The notes: a model not told the origin generated them from the sequence alone. Shown: positions 1 through 9,031, counted from the first letter of the stretch. The stretch is DNA of 64,000 nucleotides from Limnohabitans sp. G3-2 (GCF_002778275.1 NZ_NESG01000004.1:124001-188000), one strand, 5' to 3'. Numbers and translations: made by a program.

Positions 1-332
1 ATGCGGATGATGTTCACCGACAGGGGCGCCTTCAAATCTTTGATGTAGTCCCCAAAGCGAACAATTTGCGCCCGGGTGGGGTTGACCCTGGGGCTGGTGC
101 GCAGCACTTCCAGCATGCCTAAGCGGAACATGCGGATGAAGCGCTCGTTGATCATGTCCAGCGAGGCGACGTTCACCCCCAGGCTGCTGTCTTCGGCGGC
201 CAGGTCGTGCTTGCGCACTTGGACATCCAGGTTGTAGCCTGTGTCCACTTCCATGCTGCCGTCGTTGAAGCTGGCCGACAGGGCGGCCAGTTCTTCGGGC
301 GACAAGAGGTTTTGCGATTCAGCCAAGCTCAT
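1..332 (-). CDS. fliM: Flagellar motor switch protein FliM, N-terminal part (cut by window edge)
   Basis: The first 110 codons of FliM, the C-ring protein that binds phospho-CheY and helps switch rotation. An N-terminal LSPEELAALS stretch corresponds to the CheY-binding LSQDEIDALL motif, and the core start INERFIRMFRLGMLEVLR matches the conserved INERFARxFR region. The start at 332 is chosen because an in-frame TGA lies four codons upstream. It follows fliL by 23 bases, the usual fliL-fliM order. The rest of the gene lies outside the window. What is seen fits FliM well; switch function is inferred from the family. Confidence 0.9.
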   Translation of the reverse strand, partial: MSLAESQNLLSPEELAALSASFNDGSMEVDTGYNLDVQVRKHDLAAEDSSLGVNVASLDMINERFIRMFRLGMLEVLRTSPRVNPTRAQIVRFGDYIKDLKAPLSVNIIR

Positions 333-355
333 GGGGAACGATCAGTCAAACAGGA

Positions 356-937
356 TCACTGGACCACAAAGCTGGTGAAATAGACTTCTTCGATGCCACC
401 GAAGTCTTCGTATTTTTGCAACAAGGCGTTCATTTCTTCGCGGATTTTGGCGGCCAACTCCTTGCGGAACTCGGGCTTGGCCAGGTCCGCTTCGGTCATT
501 TGACGCATGACGTCCAGAGCCACCGAGCGCAAAGCGAATTCATGCTTTTTGGCATTTTTGAAAACCCGCTCGTCGTAGTGCGTCATGATGGCCGCGTTCA
601 GTTGAATCACCTTGCGGGTGCCGGTCAAGTTGGAGACGAGAGGCTTTTCCAGCTCCATATAGCTTTTCTCGAAACGCTCGAGCTCTGGGGACTCTTTGGC
701 TTTCTTTTGTGGCGTGTTGTCACTGGCGGCCGATTTGGGGTCGGCTGCGCTTTCTTCCATGGCTTTCATGGCCTGTTCGGCAGCCAAGGTGTCTTTTTTG
801 TCAAAGAAGCCGGTCACAAACATGGTGCCCACGGCCGTTCCCACCAAAAGCAGCAACGCCACCAATACGATCACAATGATCTTGATCAGGGGGGACTTTT
901 TCTTGCCTTCAACTTCAATTTCTTCGTCAGCCATCAT
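356..937 (-). CDS. fliL: Flagellar basal-body-associated protein FliL
   Basis: Single-pass inner-membrane protein that associates with the stator around the basal body. A short charged cytoplasmic N terminus (DEEIEVEGKKK) is followed by one membrane segment at about residues 15-40, then a periplasmic domain ending in the FliL-type tail YFTSFVVQ. The length of 193 residues is normal for the family. Two start codons are adjacent (937 and 934); AAGGA upstream is better spaced for the second, so the protein may begin MADEE. It lies between fliK and fliM with small gaps, consistent with a fliKLM operon. Confidence 0.93.
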   Translation of the reverse strand: MMADEEIEVEGKKKSPLIKIIVIVLVALLLLVGTAVGTMFVTGFFDKKDTLAAEQAMKAMEESAADPKSAASDNTPQKKAKESPELERFEKSYMELEKPLVSNLTGTRKVIQLNAAIMTHYDERVFKNAKKHEFALRSVALDVMRQMTEADLAKPEFRKELAAKIREEMNALLQKYEDFGGIEEVYFTSFVVQ

Positions 938-958
938 TTTTCCTTGATTGTTTGCGGG

Positions 959-2467
959 TCAAACCAACACATCCCAGCCATCTTGCCCCATCTTCATTGG
1001 AGGAGGGGGGGCCTGAACGGCTGAAAGGCTGGATTGTGGGTCATCTGAGTTGCCATCTGCCGATTTTGACATTTGTCCAGGTGTCGACTCTCCGCCACGT
1101 TTTTGGGTTTGACCATCGCCTACCTGCATAGAAGCAACATCCATGCCCATTTGGCTCAGGGTGTCTTTGAGTTTGGACATGCCTTCCAGCAGCAATTCGC
1201 GGGTCAGGGCTTGGGGCGCCGTGAAGACGGCATCCAACTCGCCACTGCGCATGCGCATGTCCACTTCGATGTGACCCAGGGTGGCGGGGCGCAAGGAGAG
1301 TTTCAGGTGCCACTGGCCTTTTTCGATCTCGGACAAAATGCGCTGACCCACCGCTTGGCCCATTTTTTCGGCCAAGTTCTGGATGTTCTCGCTGCGTTGC
1401 GCGCTTGCGGTGTCGGGTGCCGAAGCACCCGCAGCGGGGTTTTGCGCCTCTTGGCGTGCCGCGGCGGCCAAGTCGACGCGGTGACCCGAATGGCCGGACA
1501 AGGGGGTTGGGTGTTCACCGCCCACCTCAGCAGAGCTCAAACTGGACCCTTCGGCCAAGGCTTGGCTCAGGCTGTCCAGCAACTCTGGTGTGGCCGACTG
1601 GGACAGATCGATCTCGCTCTGGGACACGCCAGAGGGCGTGGTCAGGGCTTCCTTGACGGGCGCAGCCACCATGGGGTTGCGCAGCATCCAGAATGCCGCG
1701 GGTGCGGGCGAGGCCATCCAATTGATTTGAACTTTGGCAACTTCTGCGGGGTCTTCTGGCGCCGCTGGGGTCATTTTGGCTTTGTCGTTGCCTTGGGCCA
1801 TGGCCCAAAGTGCGGCCGCAGTGAGTGCGTTGGGATTGAACAGCCCATCGGCCTTGCCGTCGACGCCCGTTGAATCTGCGTTGAGCGCGTTGCCCGGCGC
1901 TGCACCTTGGGGCTGAACAGGTGCCGATGGCGCAGCGGCTTGCAGCGCGTCCTCTGGCGTTGAGCCGTCCGTCTGACTGGCCGCATTCATGGCCTGGACC
2001 AAGGTCACGCCGTCCAAAGTACCAAGGCTGCCTGTGGCGGTCATGGGGGAGGGCACAGCGACCACCGGGCTGCTGCCCATCAACCACTGGACGGCGGTTT
2101 CATCCAGCCCTTGTGAACGGGCAAACGCTTCCAGGCTTTGCTCGTCCGGCACAGCGGCGTCTGAGGTGATGACATTCATGTGGGGACCTAAATGGACGGC
2201 CTTCAGAAAGTCACCGCCCAAGGAGGCACTCAAATTACCGCCAAATGAGCCGGGCGTGCCTGCTTGGAGGTCGGACACGGCGGCCATCTCTTGCCCTGCG
2301 GCTCCAAGGGTTTTCTCCGGCGAGGACTGCAAAACCCCCGACATGATTTGCCCGAACTCACTCTGGGCTGGGCGGTCGCTGGGGCTGCCAGCAGGTTCTG
2401 TCAGCTCGACTTTGGCGCTGTTGGCTGTACGGCTGGGGGTTTCAATCGGTGCGAGGGTCATGGACAT
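959..2467 (-). CDS. fliK: Flagellar hook-length control protein FliK
   Basis: Molecular ruler that sets hook length and triggers the export substrate switch through FlhB. The N-terminal two thirds is low-complexity and Ala/Ser/Pro-rich, as in other FliK proteins. The conserved C-terminal hook-control domain is recognisable from LKLSLRPATLGHIEVDM through LLLEGMSKLKDTLSQMGMDV. The open frame extends to 2566, but a start at 2467 (or 2461) fits better: the upstream extension is not FliK-like and the sigma-54-type promoter at 2553-2568 would lie inside it. First gene of a probable fliKLM operon, divergent from flhA. Confidence 0.85.
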   Translation of the reverse strand: MSMTLAPIETPSRTANSAKVELTEPAGSPSDRPAQSEFGQIMSGVLQSSPEKTLGAAGQEMAAVSDLQAGTPGSFGGNLSASLGGDFLKAVHLGPHMNVITSDAAVPDEQSLEAFARSQGLDETAVQWLMGSSPVVAVPSPMTATGSLGTLDGVTLVQAMNAASQTDGSTPEDALQAAAPSAPVQPQGAAPGNALNADSTGVDGKADGLFNPNALTAAALWAMAQGNDKAKMTPAAPEDPAEVAKVQINWMASPAPAAFWMLRNPMVAAPVKEALTTPSGVSQSEIDLSQSATPELLDSLSQALAEGSSLSSAEVGGEHPTPLSGHSGHRVDLAAAARQEAQNPAAGASAPDTASAQRSENIQNLAEKMGQAVGQRILSEIEKGQWHLKLSLRPATLGHIEVDMRMRSGELDAVFTAPQALTRELLLEGMSKLKDTLSQMGMDVASMQVGDGQTQKRGGESTPGQMSKSADGNSDDPQSSLSAVQAPPPPMKMGQDGWDVLV

Positions 2468-2552
2468 GGGATTTTTGAGTGAGCAATGACGGGGAAAACA
2501 GGCCTCAGGCAGCGGAAAATTCTTGCCGCTTGCCTGTGGAACACCCTTACTC

Positions 2553-2568
2553 AGCAATTTGCGCACCA
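2553..2568 (-). promoter_or_regulatory. Sigma-54-type -24/-12 promoter for fliK operon
   Basis: On the minus strand TGGTGCGCAAATTGCT keeps the GG and GC dinucleotides at the exact spacing of the TGGCACG-N4-TTGCW consensus, with two mismatches in the -24 box. It lies 86-101 bases before the proposed fliK start, in a plausible place for a flagellar sigma-54 promoter. Confidence 0.5.
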
Positions 2569-2618
2569 GGTTTTGGCGGGGCTGGCGGGTGGGCTTCGGT
2601 GAGGGGTGTCAAAAGGTG

Positions 2619-2634
2619 TGGCATGTACCTTGCT
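2619..2634 (+). promoter_or_regulatory. Sigma-54-type -24/-12 promoter for flhA operon
   Basis: TGGCATGTACCTTGCT matches TGGCACG-N4-TTGCW at every informative position except one C to T change. It ends about 60 bases before the flhA start. Together with the divergent candidate on the other strand it suggests that both flagellar operons need RpoN and a flagellar enhancer-binding protein. Confidence 0.65.
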
Positions 2635-2694
2635 TAAAGGTATTCAAACATTGGTATTCCGACACTTTTTCACCCTGCCAGCCCCGACCCACCC

Positions 2695-4812
2695 ATGACC
2701 ACATTGACCCTGTCCGCCATCCGACAGAACTTCTCGCGCTTCGATTTGGCGGGTTTGGGCTTGCCTGTCTTGGTTTTGTTGATCATGGCGATGTTGGTGG
2801 TTCCACTGCCGCCTTTGTTGCTGGACATCTTGTTCACCTTCAACATCATGATCAGTTTGGTGGTGATCATGATCGCCATCGGCACCCGCAAACCCCTCGA
2901 ATTTTCGTCTTTCCCTTCGGTCCTGCTGTTCGCCACCATGCTGCGTCTGGCGTTGAACGTGGCGTCGACCCGAGTGGTGTTGGTCAATGGCCACGAAGGC
3001 CCAGAGTCTGCAGGCAAGGTGATCGCGGCATTTGGCGAGTTCGTGATTGGCGGCAACTATATTGTGGGTTTCATCATTTTCGTGATCTTGATGATCGTGA
3101 ACTTCTTTGTGGTGACCAAAGGTGCGGGCCGGGTTTCCGAGGTCAATGCCCGCTTCACCCTGGATGCCATGCCCGGCAAGCAAATGTCGATCGACGCCGA
3201 CTTGAACGCGGGTGTGATCGACCAAGAAACCGCCAAAAAGCGCCGCGAAGAACTGGCCCAAGAGTCTGACTTCTTCGGCTCCATGGACGGTGCTTCCAAG
3301 TTTGTCAGCGGTGACGCCATGGCGGGCCTGCTCATTTTGATCATCAACATCGTGGGTGGCCTGGCGATTGGCATTGGTCAGCACGACCTGTCGGTCGGCG
3401 AAGCCACCAAGTTGTATGTGTTGTTGACCATCGGTGACGGCTTGGTCGCTCAGATCCCCTCCTTGTTCTTGTCTCTGGCCACCGCCATCATCGTGACCCG
3501 GGTGACGACCTCCGAGTCGATGACCGAGCAGGCGACCACCCAATTCTCGAACGTGCCGGCTTTGTTCATCTCGGCCGGCATTTTGGCCGTCATGGGCTTG
3601 GTCCCGGGCATGCCCCATTTGGTCTTTTTGGTTTTGGCGGGTGCGACTGCGGGCATGGCCTTCATGGTCCTGCGCAAACAAATGCAATTGGAAGAAAGCG
3701 CCGCTGCCCCCGCAGCGCCCAGCAGCGATGCGCCCAAAGAGTTGGATTGGGACGATGTCGAGCAGGTCGATTTGATTGGTTTGGAAATTGGCTACGGCCT
3801 GATTCCTTTGGTCAATGTGGAGTCGGGTGGTCAGTTGATGACCCGCGTGAAGGGCGTGCGCAAGAAACTTTCGGCCGAATTGGGCTTTTTGGTGCAACCT
3901 GTGCGCATCCGCGATGCCTTGAACCTCGAGCCCGACGCTTACCACATCGTTTTGAACGGCGTGGTGCGTGGCCGTGGCGAGGTGAAAGTGGGCCGCGAAT
4001 TGGCCATCAACCCCGGCAAGGTGTACGGCAAAGTCGAAGGCCAGCCCACCAAAGAGCCCGCTTTTGGTCTGGAAGCCGTTTGGATTCAGCCGGTCATGCG
4101 CGACCAGGCCCGCGCTTTGGGTTACACCGTGGTGGACCCGAGCACGGCCATTGCCACCCACATGAACAAAGTGCTGCGCGACAACGCTTCCGAGCTGATG
4201 AGTCACGACGAAGCGCAGAAATTGCTCGACAAGTTGGCCGTCAAATCCCCCAAATTGGTCGAAGAGTTGGTGCCCGGCAAGTTGTCCTTGGGCGTGGTCA
4301 CCCGCACACTGCAAAACCTGTTGCAAGAATCGGTGCCGATTCGCGACATGCGCACCGTCGTCGAAGCCCTGACCGAAGTCTGTGGCCGCACACAAGACCC
4401 TGACCAATTGACCCAACTGGTGCGTCCCAAGTTGGGCCGCATGATCGTGCAAAGTCTGACCGAAAACCGCGACACCTTGTCGGTGTTGACGCTGGACCCC
4501 CAGTTGGAGCAGCTGCTGCACAACGTGCTGCAACAAAACACCAACTCGGCCGGCATGGTGCTGGAGCCCAGTTTGGCCGAAAGCCTCTTTGCGGCCCTGC
4601 GCGAGAGTGCACGCACGACCGAAGAGCAGGGTTTGCCTGCGGTGCTGGTGGTGTCACCCGCCATTCGCCCCTGGATGTCGCGCGCGGTGCGTTACCGCGT
4701 GAACGATCTGACGGTTTTGTCTTACAGCGAAATTCCAGACGATCAGTCTGTCAAGGTGATCAACACCGTGCAAGCCGATCCTCGCAACAATTCTTCTGCC
4801 CCCAAGGCCTGA
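2695..4812 (+). CDS. flhA: Flagellar type III export gate protein FlhA
   Basis: Inner-membrane component of the flagellar export apparatus; its cytoplasmic ring docks chaperone-substrate complexes. The 705 residues match the usual length. The N-terminal half (about 20-330) has the hydrophobic segments and the FHIPEP-family signature around RLALNVASTRVVL and GNYIVGFIIFVILMIVNF; the cytoplasmic C-terminal domain follows from about 350. No strong ribosome binding site is visible before the ATG. No flhB precedes it here; the gene begins its own operon and is followed by flhF after 6 bases. Confidence 0.97.
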   Translation: MTTLTLSAIRQNFSRFDLAGLGLPVLVLLIMAMLVVPLPPLLLDILFTFNIMISLVVIMIAIGTRKPLEFSSFPSVLLFATMLRLALNVASTRVVLVNGHEGPESAGKVIAAFGEFVIGGNYIVGFIIFVILMIVNFFVVTKGAGRVSEVNARFTLDAMPGKQMSIDADLNAGVIDQETAKKRREELAQESDFFGSMDGASKFVSGDAMAGLLILIINIVGGLAIGIGQHDLSVGEATKLYVLLTIGDGLVAQIPSLFLSLATAIIVTRVTTSESMTEQATTQFSNVPALFISAGILAVMGLVPGMPHLVFLVLAGATAGMAFMVLRKQMQLEESAAAPAAPSSDAPKELDWDDVEQVDLIGLEIGYGLIPLVNVESGGQLMTRVKGVRKKLSAELGFLVQPVRIRDALNLEPDAYHIVLNGVVRGRGEVKVGRELAINPGKVYGKVEGQPTKEPAFGLEAVWIQPVMRDQARALGYTVVDPSTAIATHMNKVLRDNASELMSHDEAQKLLDKLAVKSPKLVEELVPGKLSLGVVTRTLQNLLQESVPIRDMRTVVEALTEVCGRTQDPDQLTQLVRPKLGRMIVQSLTENRDTLSVLTLDPQLEQLLHNVLQQNTNSAGMVLEPSLAESLFAALRESARTTEEQGLPAVLVVSPAIRPWMSRAVRYRVNDLTVLSYSEIPDDQSVKVINTVQADPRNNSSAPKA

Positions 4813-4818
4813 TAAATC

Positions 4819-6261
4819 ATGGAACTCAAACGCATCATTGCCCGCGACAGCCGCTCCGCCAATGAAAAAGCCATCCAGTTGTACGGCAACGATGTCTTGA
4901 TCATTTCCACCCAGCGTGTCGACCAGCAGACCGAACTGATTGTGGCGGTGGACGTGGCCAGCGAACCCCTGGCCTCAGAAGGTCCACAGGCTTCCTTGCC
5001 CCCCGTCGACACCAGCGAGGCCAAACCCTCTTTCAAGGCCGCTGACGAGTCCTTTTTGCCTTTCGCTGAAGTGTTTCAAAACGCCAGCGCGCCGCTCGAA
5101 CCCGTGCCTGCCGACGACACGTCAGACGCCATGGCCTTTGAAACGGCTCTGGCGCGTTTGCGTGTCCGCCCAGAGGTCCCTGTGCCCGCAGCGCCTGTGG
5201 TCCAGCCGGAACTGCAAGCGGCCAAGGCGGCCCAGTACGAACAACAACGCAGCCACGAAATTGTGGACATGCTGCGTGAAGAAATGGCCGCTTTGCGCAA
5301 GGAATTTGCCCTGTCGCGCCAAATCCAGCCTTGGCAGCAAACCTTGGGTTTGTCGCCAGACATCCAAAAACTGATCATGGCGATGCAAGAAGTGGGCATG
5401 CCTTCGGGCTTGCGTTCCTTGCTCACCGACAGCATCCAGCAGCTCGAAACGCTGGACGAAGCCTGGCCGGTGGTTCAGCGCATGCTGGTGCAAGCCATGG
5501 ACCGTCCTGTGGTGGACGCGCCTGTGCAAGGCGTGCACGCTTTGTGCGGCCCCTCGGGTGCGGGTAAAACCTCGATGTTGGGGCGCTTGGCCTATGCCGC
5601 GGCCCAGACGCAGGGTGCCGAAAAGCAGGTCATGGTCAGTTACGGCGACCAGCGCCCCGGTGCTTGGTCGCAAATTCAACTGTTGGCTTCGCAAGCGGGC
5701 GCGTCCTGCTTTCGGGCGGCCGACATGGGCATGCTGCAGACCTTGCTCGACGATTTGCAGGGCAAGACCATCTGGATCGACACCCCTGGCGCAGATTTTT
5801 TCGCCCAAGCGCAACAACTTCAGTCGCAATTGAGCCTCCAACTCCATGCGGTCTTGCCGGTTGATGCTACAGTGACCAGTGTGCAAAAAATTCTCCAAAA
5901 CCCCGAAATTCGCTGGTCCTCGCTGATGTTGACCAAAGTGGATGAAGCCGCCTACCCCTGGCCCCTGATCAAGGGTCTGTGTGAGCAGCCTTTGGCGGTT
6001 TCTTGCATGGCCGAGGACAGCAAGATCAATGTCCCGCCTGTGGCTTTTGGTGCTGCCCGCTTGGTGGACCTGGCCATGATGCCTTTGCAGGCCTTGTTGC
6101 CAGAGATTGCGCATCTGGGTGCCGCCGTCCCCTCGGTGAAAACGGCACGCAAACCACGGGCCCCCAAAGCCAGCCTGGCTGTGGCAGAAGTTCAACCCCA
6201 GTCCCGCGCCGTCAAGCCTCGGGCCAAGACCGTGTCGTCTGCCAAGGCTGTTCATGGATAA
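4819..6261 (+). CDS. flhF: Flagellar biosynthesis SRP-family GTPase FlhF
   Basis: SRP-type GTPase that governs where and how many flagella are built, acting with FlhG at the cell pole. The N terminus MELKRIIARDSRSANEKA is typical of FlhF B domains. A variable linker is followed by the NG domain: P-loop GPSGAGKT at about 243-250, DTPG near 321-324 and TKVD near 371. The C-terminal tail beyond about 435 is rich in Lys, Arg, Ala and Pro. The stop overlaps the flhG start by 8 bases, indicating translational coupling. Confidence 0.95.
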   Translation: MELKRIIARDSRSANEKAIQLYGNDVLIISTQRVDQQTELIVAVDVASEPLASEGPQASLPPVDTSEAKPSFKAADESFLPFAEVFQNASAPLEPVPADDTSDAMAFETALARLRVRPEVPVPAAPVVQPELQAAKAAQYEQQRSHEIVDMLREEMAALRKEFALSRQIQPWQQTLGLSPDIQKLIMAMQEVGMPSGLRSLLTDSIQQLETLDEAWPVVQRMLVQAMDRPVVDAPVQGVHALCGPSGAGKTSMLGRLAYAAAQTQGAEKQVMVSYGDQRPGAWSQIQLLASQAGASCFRAADMGMLQTLLDDLQGKTIWIDTPGADFFAQAQQLQSQLSLQLHAVLPVDATVTSVQKILQNPEIRWSSLMLTKVDEAAYPWPLIKGLCEQPLAVSCMAEDSKINVPPVAFGAARLVDLAMMPLQALLPEIAHLGAAVPSVKTARKPRAPKASLAVAEVQPQSRAVKPRAKTVSSAKAVHG

Positions 6262-7078
6262 GAAAAACTTCCCCCAAGTCATTGGCGTTGCCAGCGGCAA
6301 AGGGGGCGCCGGAAAAACCACGGTGGCCATCAATTTGGCCGTCGCCTTGGCGATGCGGGGGCACAGTGTGATGCTCTTGGATGCTGATTTGGGCATGGCC
6401 AATGCGCAGATCGCACTCGGCGCGCATGCCCCGTTCAACATCAGCCATGTGCTCAGTGGCACCAAAACCCTGCAAGAAGTGCTGGTGACCACCGCCCAAG
6501 GGGTGCGTTTGGTGCCCGGCGCTTCGGGCCTGCGCAACATTGCCGCGCTCGATGCCGCCCAGATCGCGACCATGATCCGCGCCTTTGACAGCCTGGACGA
6601 GCCGGTTGATTACTTGGTGGTCGACGTGGCGGCAGGCATTGCGCCAGCGGTGTTGGAGTTCATGGCCGCTTGCCAGCGTCGTTTTGTCGTGGTTTGCGAC
6701 CAACCGTCGTCGATCGCCGATGCCTATGGCCTGATCAAGGTCATGTCGACCGAGCAGTCGCTTGACGAAATTTATTTGATTCCCAACATGGTGGGCAGTG
6801 CCCAAGAAGGCCGCCAGTTGTACCGGCGCCTGAACGATGTGTGTGCCCGTTTCTTGGGCATTTCAATCCGTTACCTGCATGCCATTGAAGGCGACGAGTT
6901 GGTCTTGCAAGCTTTGCGCAAATACCAATCTGTGCTGGATTACGCCCCGGGCAGCGCCGCTTCGCGCGATTTCAGAGCCTTGGCCGAAGCGCTGGACCAG
7001 CTGCCACCCATCCAAACGGCTTCGGGTCGCATGCAGTTTTTCATGGAGCGCATGCTCCGTGTTCCTTCCAACGGGTGA
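6254..7078 (+). CDS. flhG: Flagellar number regulator FlhG (MinD/ParA-type ATPase)
   Basis: MinD-like ATPase (FlhG/FleN/YlxH) that limits flagellar number by stimulating FlhF and, in polar flagellates, restraining the master sigma-54 activator. The deviant Walker A KGGAGKT sits at 16-22, followed by LLDADLGMANAQ. The length of 274 residues fits. The start lies inside the 3' end of flhF and fliA follows 5 bases after its stop, giving a tight flhA-flhF-flhG-fliA unit. Confidence 0.93.
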   Translation: MDKKNFPQVIGVASGKGGAGKTTVAINLAVALAMRGHSVMLLDADLGMANAQIALGAHAPFNISHVLSGTKTLQEVLVTTAQGVRLVPGASGLRNIAALDAAQIATMIRAFDSLDEPVDYLVVDVAAGIAPAVLEFMAACQRRFVVVCDQPSSIADAYGLIKVMSTEQSLDEIYLIPNMVGSAQEGRQLYRRLNDVCARFLGISIRYLHAIEGDELVLQALRKYQSVLDYAPGSAASRDFRALAEALDQLPPIQTASGRMQFFMERMLRVPSNG

Positions 7079-7083
7079 CAGGC

Positions 7084-7794
7084 ATGAGCAGCAACGTCTC
7101 TCTGTACGAAGAGGTGGGTAACCAGCACGAGGCCATGATTTTGGCGCACATGCCCATGGTCAAACGTGTGGCGGTGCACTTGAAGGCACGCTTACCCCCT
7201 TTCATGGAGCTTGACGAGCTGGTCCAGGTCGGCATGGTCGGCTTGATCGAAGCGGCCCGGTCTTTTGACCCCACCAAAGGTTTTGAGTTCGAACACTTTG
7301 CGCTCAGCCGTGTGCGCGGGGCCATCCTCGACGAGGTGCGGCGGCAGTCGTTCCTGCCGCGCTCGGCCGTGGCCTTCAACAAAAATGAAAACGAAGCGGT
7401 GCACGTGTTGGCCGCCGAGTTGGGGCGTGCGCCCACGCAGGCCGAGTTGGCTTTGTTCATGGGCAAAGAGATCGAGGAATTTCACAAAGAGCGCGGCCAA
7501 GCCAAACGTTTTGAAACTTTCTCGATGGAAGTGGTCAACGACGAAGTCATGAGCATGCCCGCCGACAGCGCCATGCAGCCCGAGGTGATGGTGGAGGAGG
7601 CCGAGTTCATGGAGGCCGTGGTCCAAGCCATCGACGAGTTGCCAGAGCGTGAACGGCTCGTGATGTCGCTTTATTACGTAGAAGAGCTCAACCTCAAGGA
7701 AATCGGTGAGGTCCTTGGGGTGAGCGAGTCCCGGATCAGCCAAATCTTGTCCACGGTTGTGAAGAAACTGCGGCAAAATTTGCAAATTGCTTAA
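7084..7794 (+). CDS. fliA: Flagellar sigma factor FliA (sigma-28)
   Basis: Sigma-28 for late flagellar and chemotaxis promoters. Region 2 is clear (MVGLIEAARSFDPTKGFEFE, then FALSRVRGAILDEVRR) and region 4 carries the helix-turn-helix NLKEIGEVLGVSESRISQIL. The length of 236 residues is typical. A GTG at 7075 is a possible earlier start; the ATG at 7084 gives the normal FliA N terminus. A near-perfect FliA site precedes fliS 1.2 kb downstream. Confidence 0.96.
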   Translation: MSSNVSLYEEVGNQHEAMILAHMPMVKRVAVHLKARLPPFMELDELVQVGMVGLIEAARSFDPTKGFEFEHFALSRVRGAILDEVRRQSFLPRSAVAFNKNENEAVHVLAAELGRAPTQAELALFMGKEIEEFHKERGQAKRFETFSMEVVNDEVMSMPADSAMQPEVMVEEAEFMEAVVQAIDELPERERLVMSLYYVEELNLKEIGEVLGVSESRISQILSTVVKKLRQNLQIA

Positions 7795-7809
7795 GGTCAG
7801 ACAAGGTCC

Positions 7810-8361
7810 ATGTTCGGTCTTTTTTCACGCAACAAACCCATCGACGAGATGCGTCGTGCGGAGGCGGCTTACGAGAAGGTGGCTTCTTTGAAGGGCGACT
7901 CCCATGATGCGCGCAGCCTGCGCTTGCGCATGGGTCTGATCTGCCGCGCCCATTTGGACAAAACTTTTGTGGACGGCGCCGAGCAAACCGCGGCTTGGGA
8001 AGAGCGAGCGAGGCTGGCTTTGCTCGAGGGCTCACCTCTGCCTGAGGCCCCCAAACCCTCCAAATTCCAGAAAATCCGCTCAGGCGACCACGACATTTAC
8101 GCCTATTTGCCCGAAGAGTTCGTTGTTGAAGCCTTTGCTTTGGGTTCACGCTACCAAAAAACCGAGATATCGGCCCCCAAAGCCATTGAGGCCATGCAGG
8201 CTTTGGCCCAGCAAATCAGCTACTACGAGCTGCGTTTGCCAGAGCCTTTTCAGGTGCTGGATTTCTTGCGGGAAGAGCTGGCCGCACAAGCGGCCTTGCT
8301 GGAAGCCGCCGAGTCTGAGCCAGACCCTTCACCATCGCCCGCTGGCGATTTAACGCCGTGA
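7810..8361 (+). CDS. Uncharacterised protein downstream of fliA
   Basis: I do not recognise the family. The 183-residue product is probably cytoplasmic: it starts MFGLFSRNKPIDEMRRAEAAYEKVAS, is charged and helix-prone, has no signal peptide or membrane segment, and ends in an acidic Ser/Pro-rich tail. An AAGG site precedes the ATG and the gap to fliA is 15 bases. It overlaps the next gene at a GTGA junction, so the two are probably cotranscribed with the flagellar genes. A flagellar accessory role is only a guess from position. Confidence 0.75.
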   Translation: MFGLFSRNKPIDEMRRAEAAYEKVASLKGDSHDARSLRLRMGLICRAHLDKTFVDGAEQTAAWEERARLALLEGSPLPEAPKPSKFQKIRSGDHDIYAYLPEEFVVEAFALGSRYQKTEISAPKAIEAMQALAQQISYYELRLPEPFQVLDFLREELAAQAALLEAAESEPDPSPSPAGDLTP

Positions 8362-8945
8362 TCCCCATGGACGCATTGCTCAACGCTTTGATGGCCATTG
8401 GCTTGCTGCTGGTTCTGATCTTGGTCATTTACCTGATCGATCGGGTCAATTCGATCGAGTCTGAAACCCGCAAAGTGGTGAGCACGCTCAATGAAAGTGC
8501 CGCGAAATTGGCCACGCCCAATATGGGTTTGAGTGCCAAAAAGCTCTGGGATGTCATGACGGGCCGATCCACCGAGGGTTTGGATTCCCAAGCCATTGAA
8601 GACTTGCGCAGCCGCTACGCCCTGATTTTGTCGAAGCACGCGGAGGCCCTCTACAAAGATGGCTTCAAGGACGGCATTCTCGGTTCGCCCCCCAATGAGC
8701 CGAAAAACACCAAAGACGTTGTGACCGCCAAAGGTCCGGTGGAGTCCTGGATTCCGACAGCCCAGGCCAACGCTTTGTACCAATGCGGTTTGAGTGCCGC
8801 CCAAACCCCTGAGGCCGAATGGGGGCCGATTCGCGCCTCCATGGACGAGGCAGGGCAGTTTCTGTGGACCAAAGCCCAGTTGGACGCCACCAGCCCCTTG
8901 TCCGAATGGCTGATGCCGTCGTCGGACACCGCCACGCCGCCTTGA
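8358..8945 (+). CDS. Uncharacterised single-pass membrane protein in flagellar locus
   Basis: Family not recognised. One N-terminal membrane segment (about residues 7-26, ALMAIGLLLVLILVIYLI) is followed by a short coiled-coil-like stretch with NSIESETRKVVSTLNES, then a soluble domain of about 130 residues containing AEALYKDGFKDG and WIPTAQANALYQCG. The start is GTG at 8358, overlapping the previous stop, or ATG at 8367. It is the last gene before the fliS promoter. Cell-envelope location is supported by the hydrophobic segment; function is unknown. Confidence 0.72.
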   Translation: MIPMDALLNALMAIGLLLVLILVIYLIDRVNSIESETRKVVSTLNESAAKLATPNMGLSAKKLWDVMTGRSTEGLDSQAIEDLRSRYALILSKHAEALYKDGFKDGILGSPPNEPKNTKDVVTAKGPVESWIPTAQANALYQCGLSAAQTPEAEWGPIRASMDEAGQFLWTKAQLDATSPLSEWLMPSSDTATPP

Positions 8946-9031
8946 GCCTGACCGCGACAGGGGTCTGAGCCACCTTTGGCAGGCTTTGTGCCCAGATCCG
9001 CTTGAATCTTTGCAGAAATGCAAAACAGGCC

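Noticed and set aside
2634-2670. Sigma-28-like TAAAG with CCGACA before flhA
   Set aside because: The spacing between the two parts is four bases too long and the match is partial; the sigma-54 site at 2619-2634 is far better.
2644-4536. 630-codon open frame antisense to flhA, and similar long antisense frames such as 37128-38909, 13867-15479 and 31005-32411
   Set aside because: They mirror well-identified genes, have His/Gln/Gly-rich or Arg-rich composition typical of reverse frames in GC-rich DNA, and no recognisable domains.
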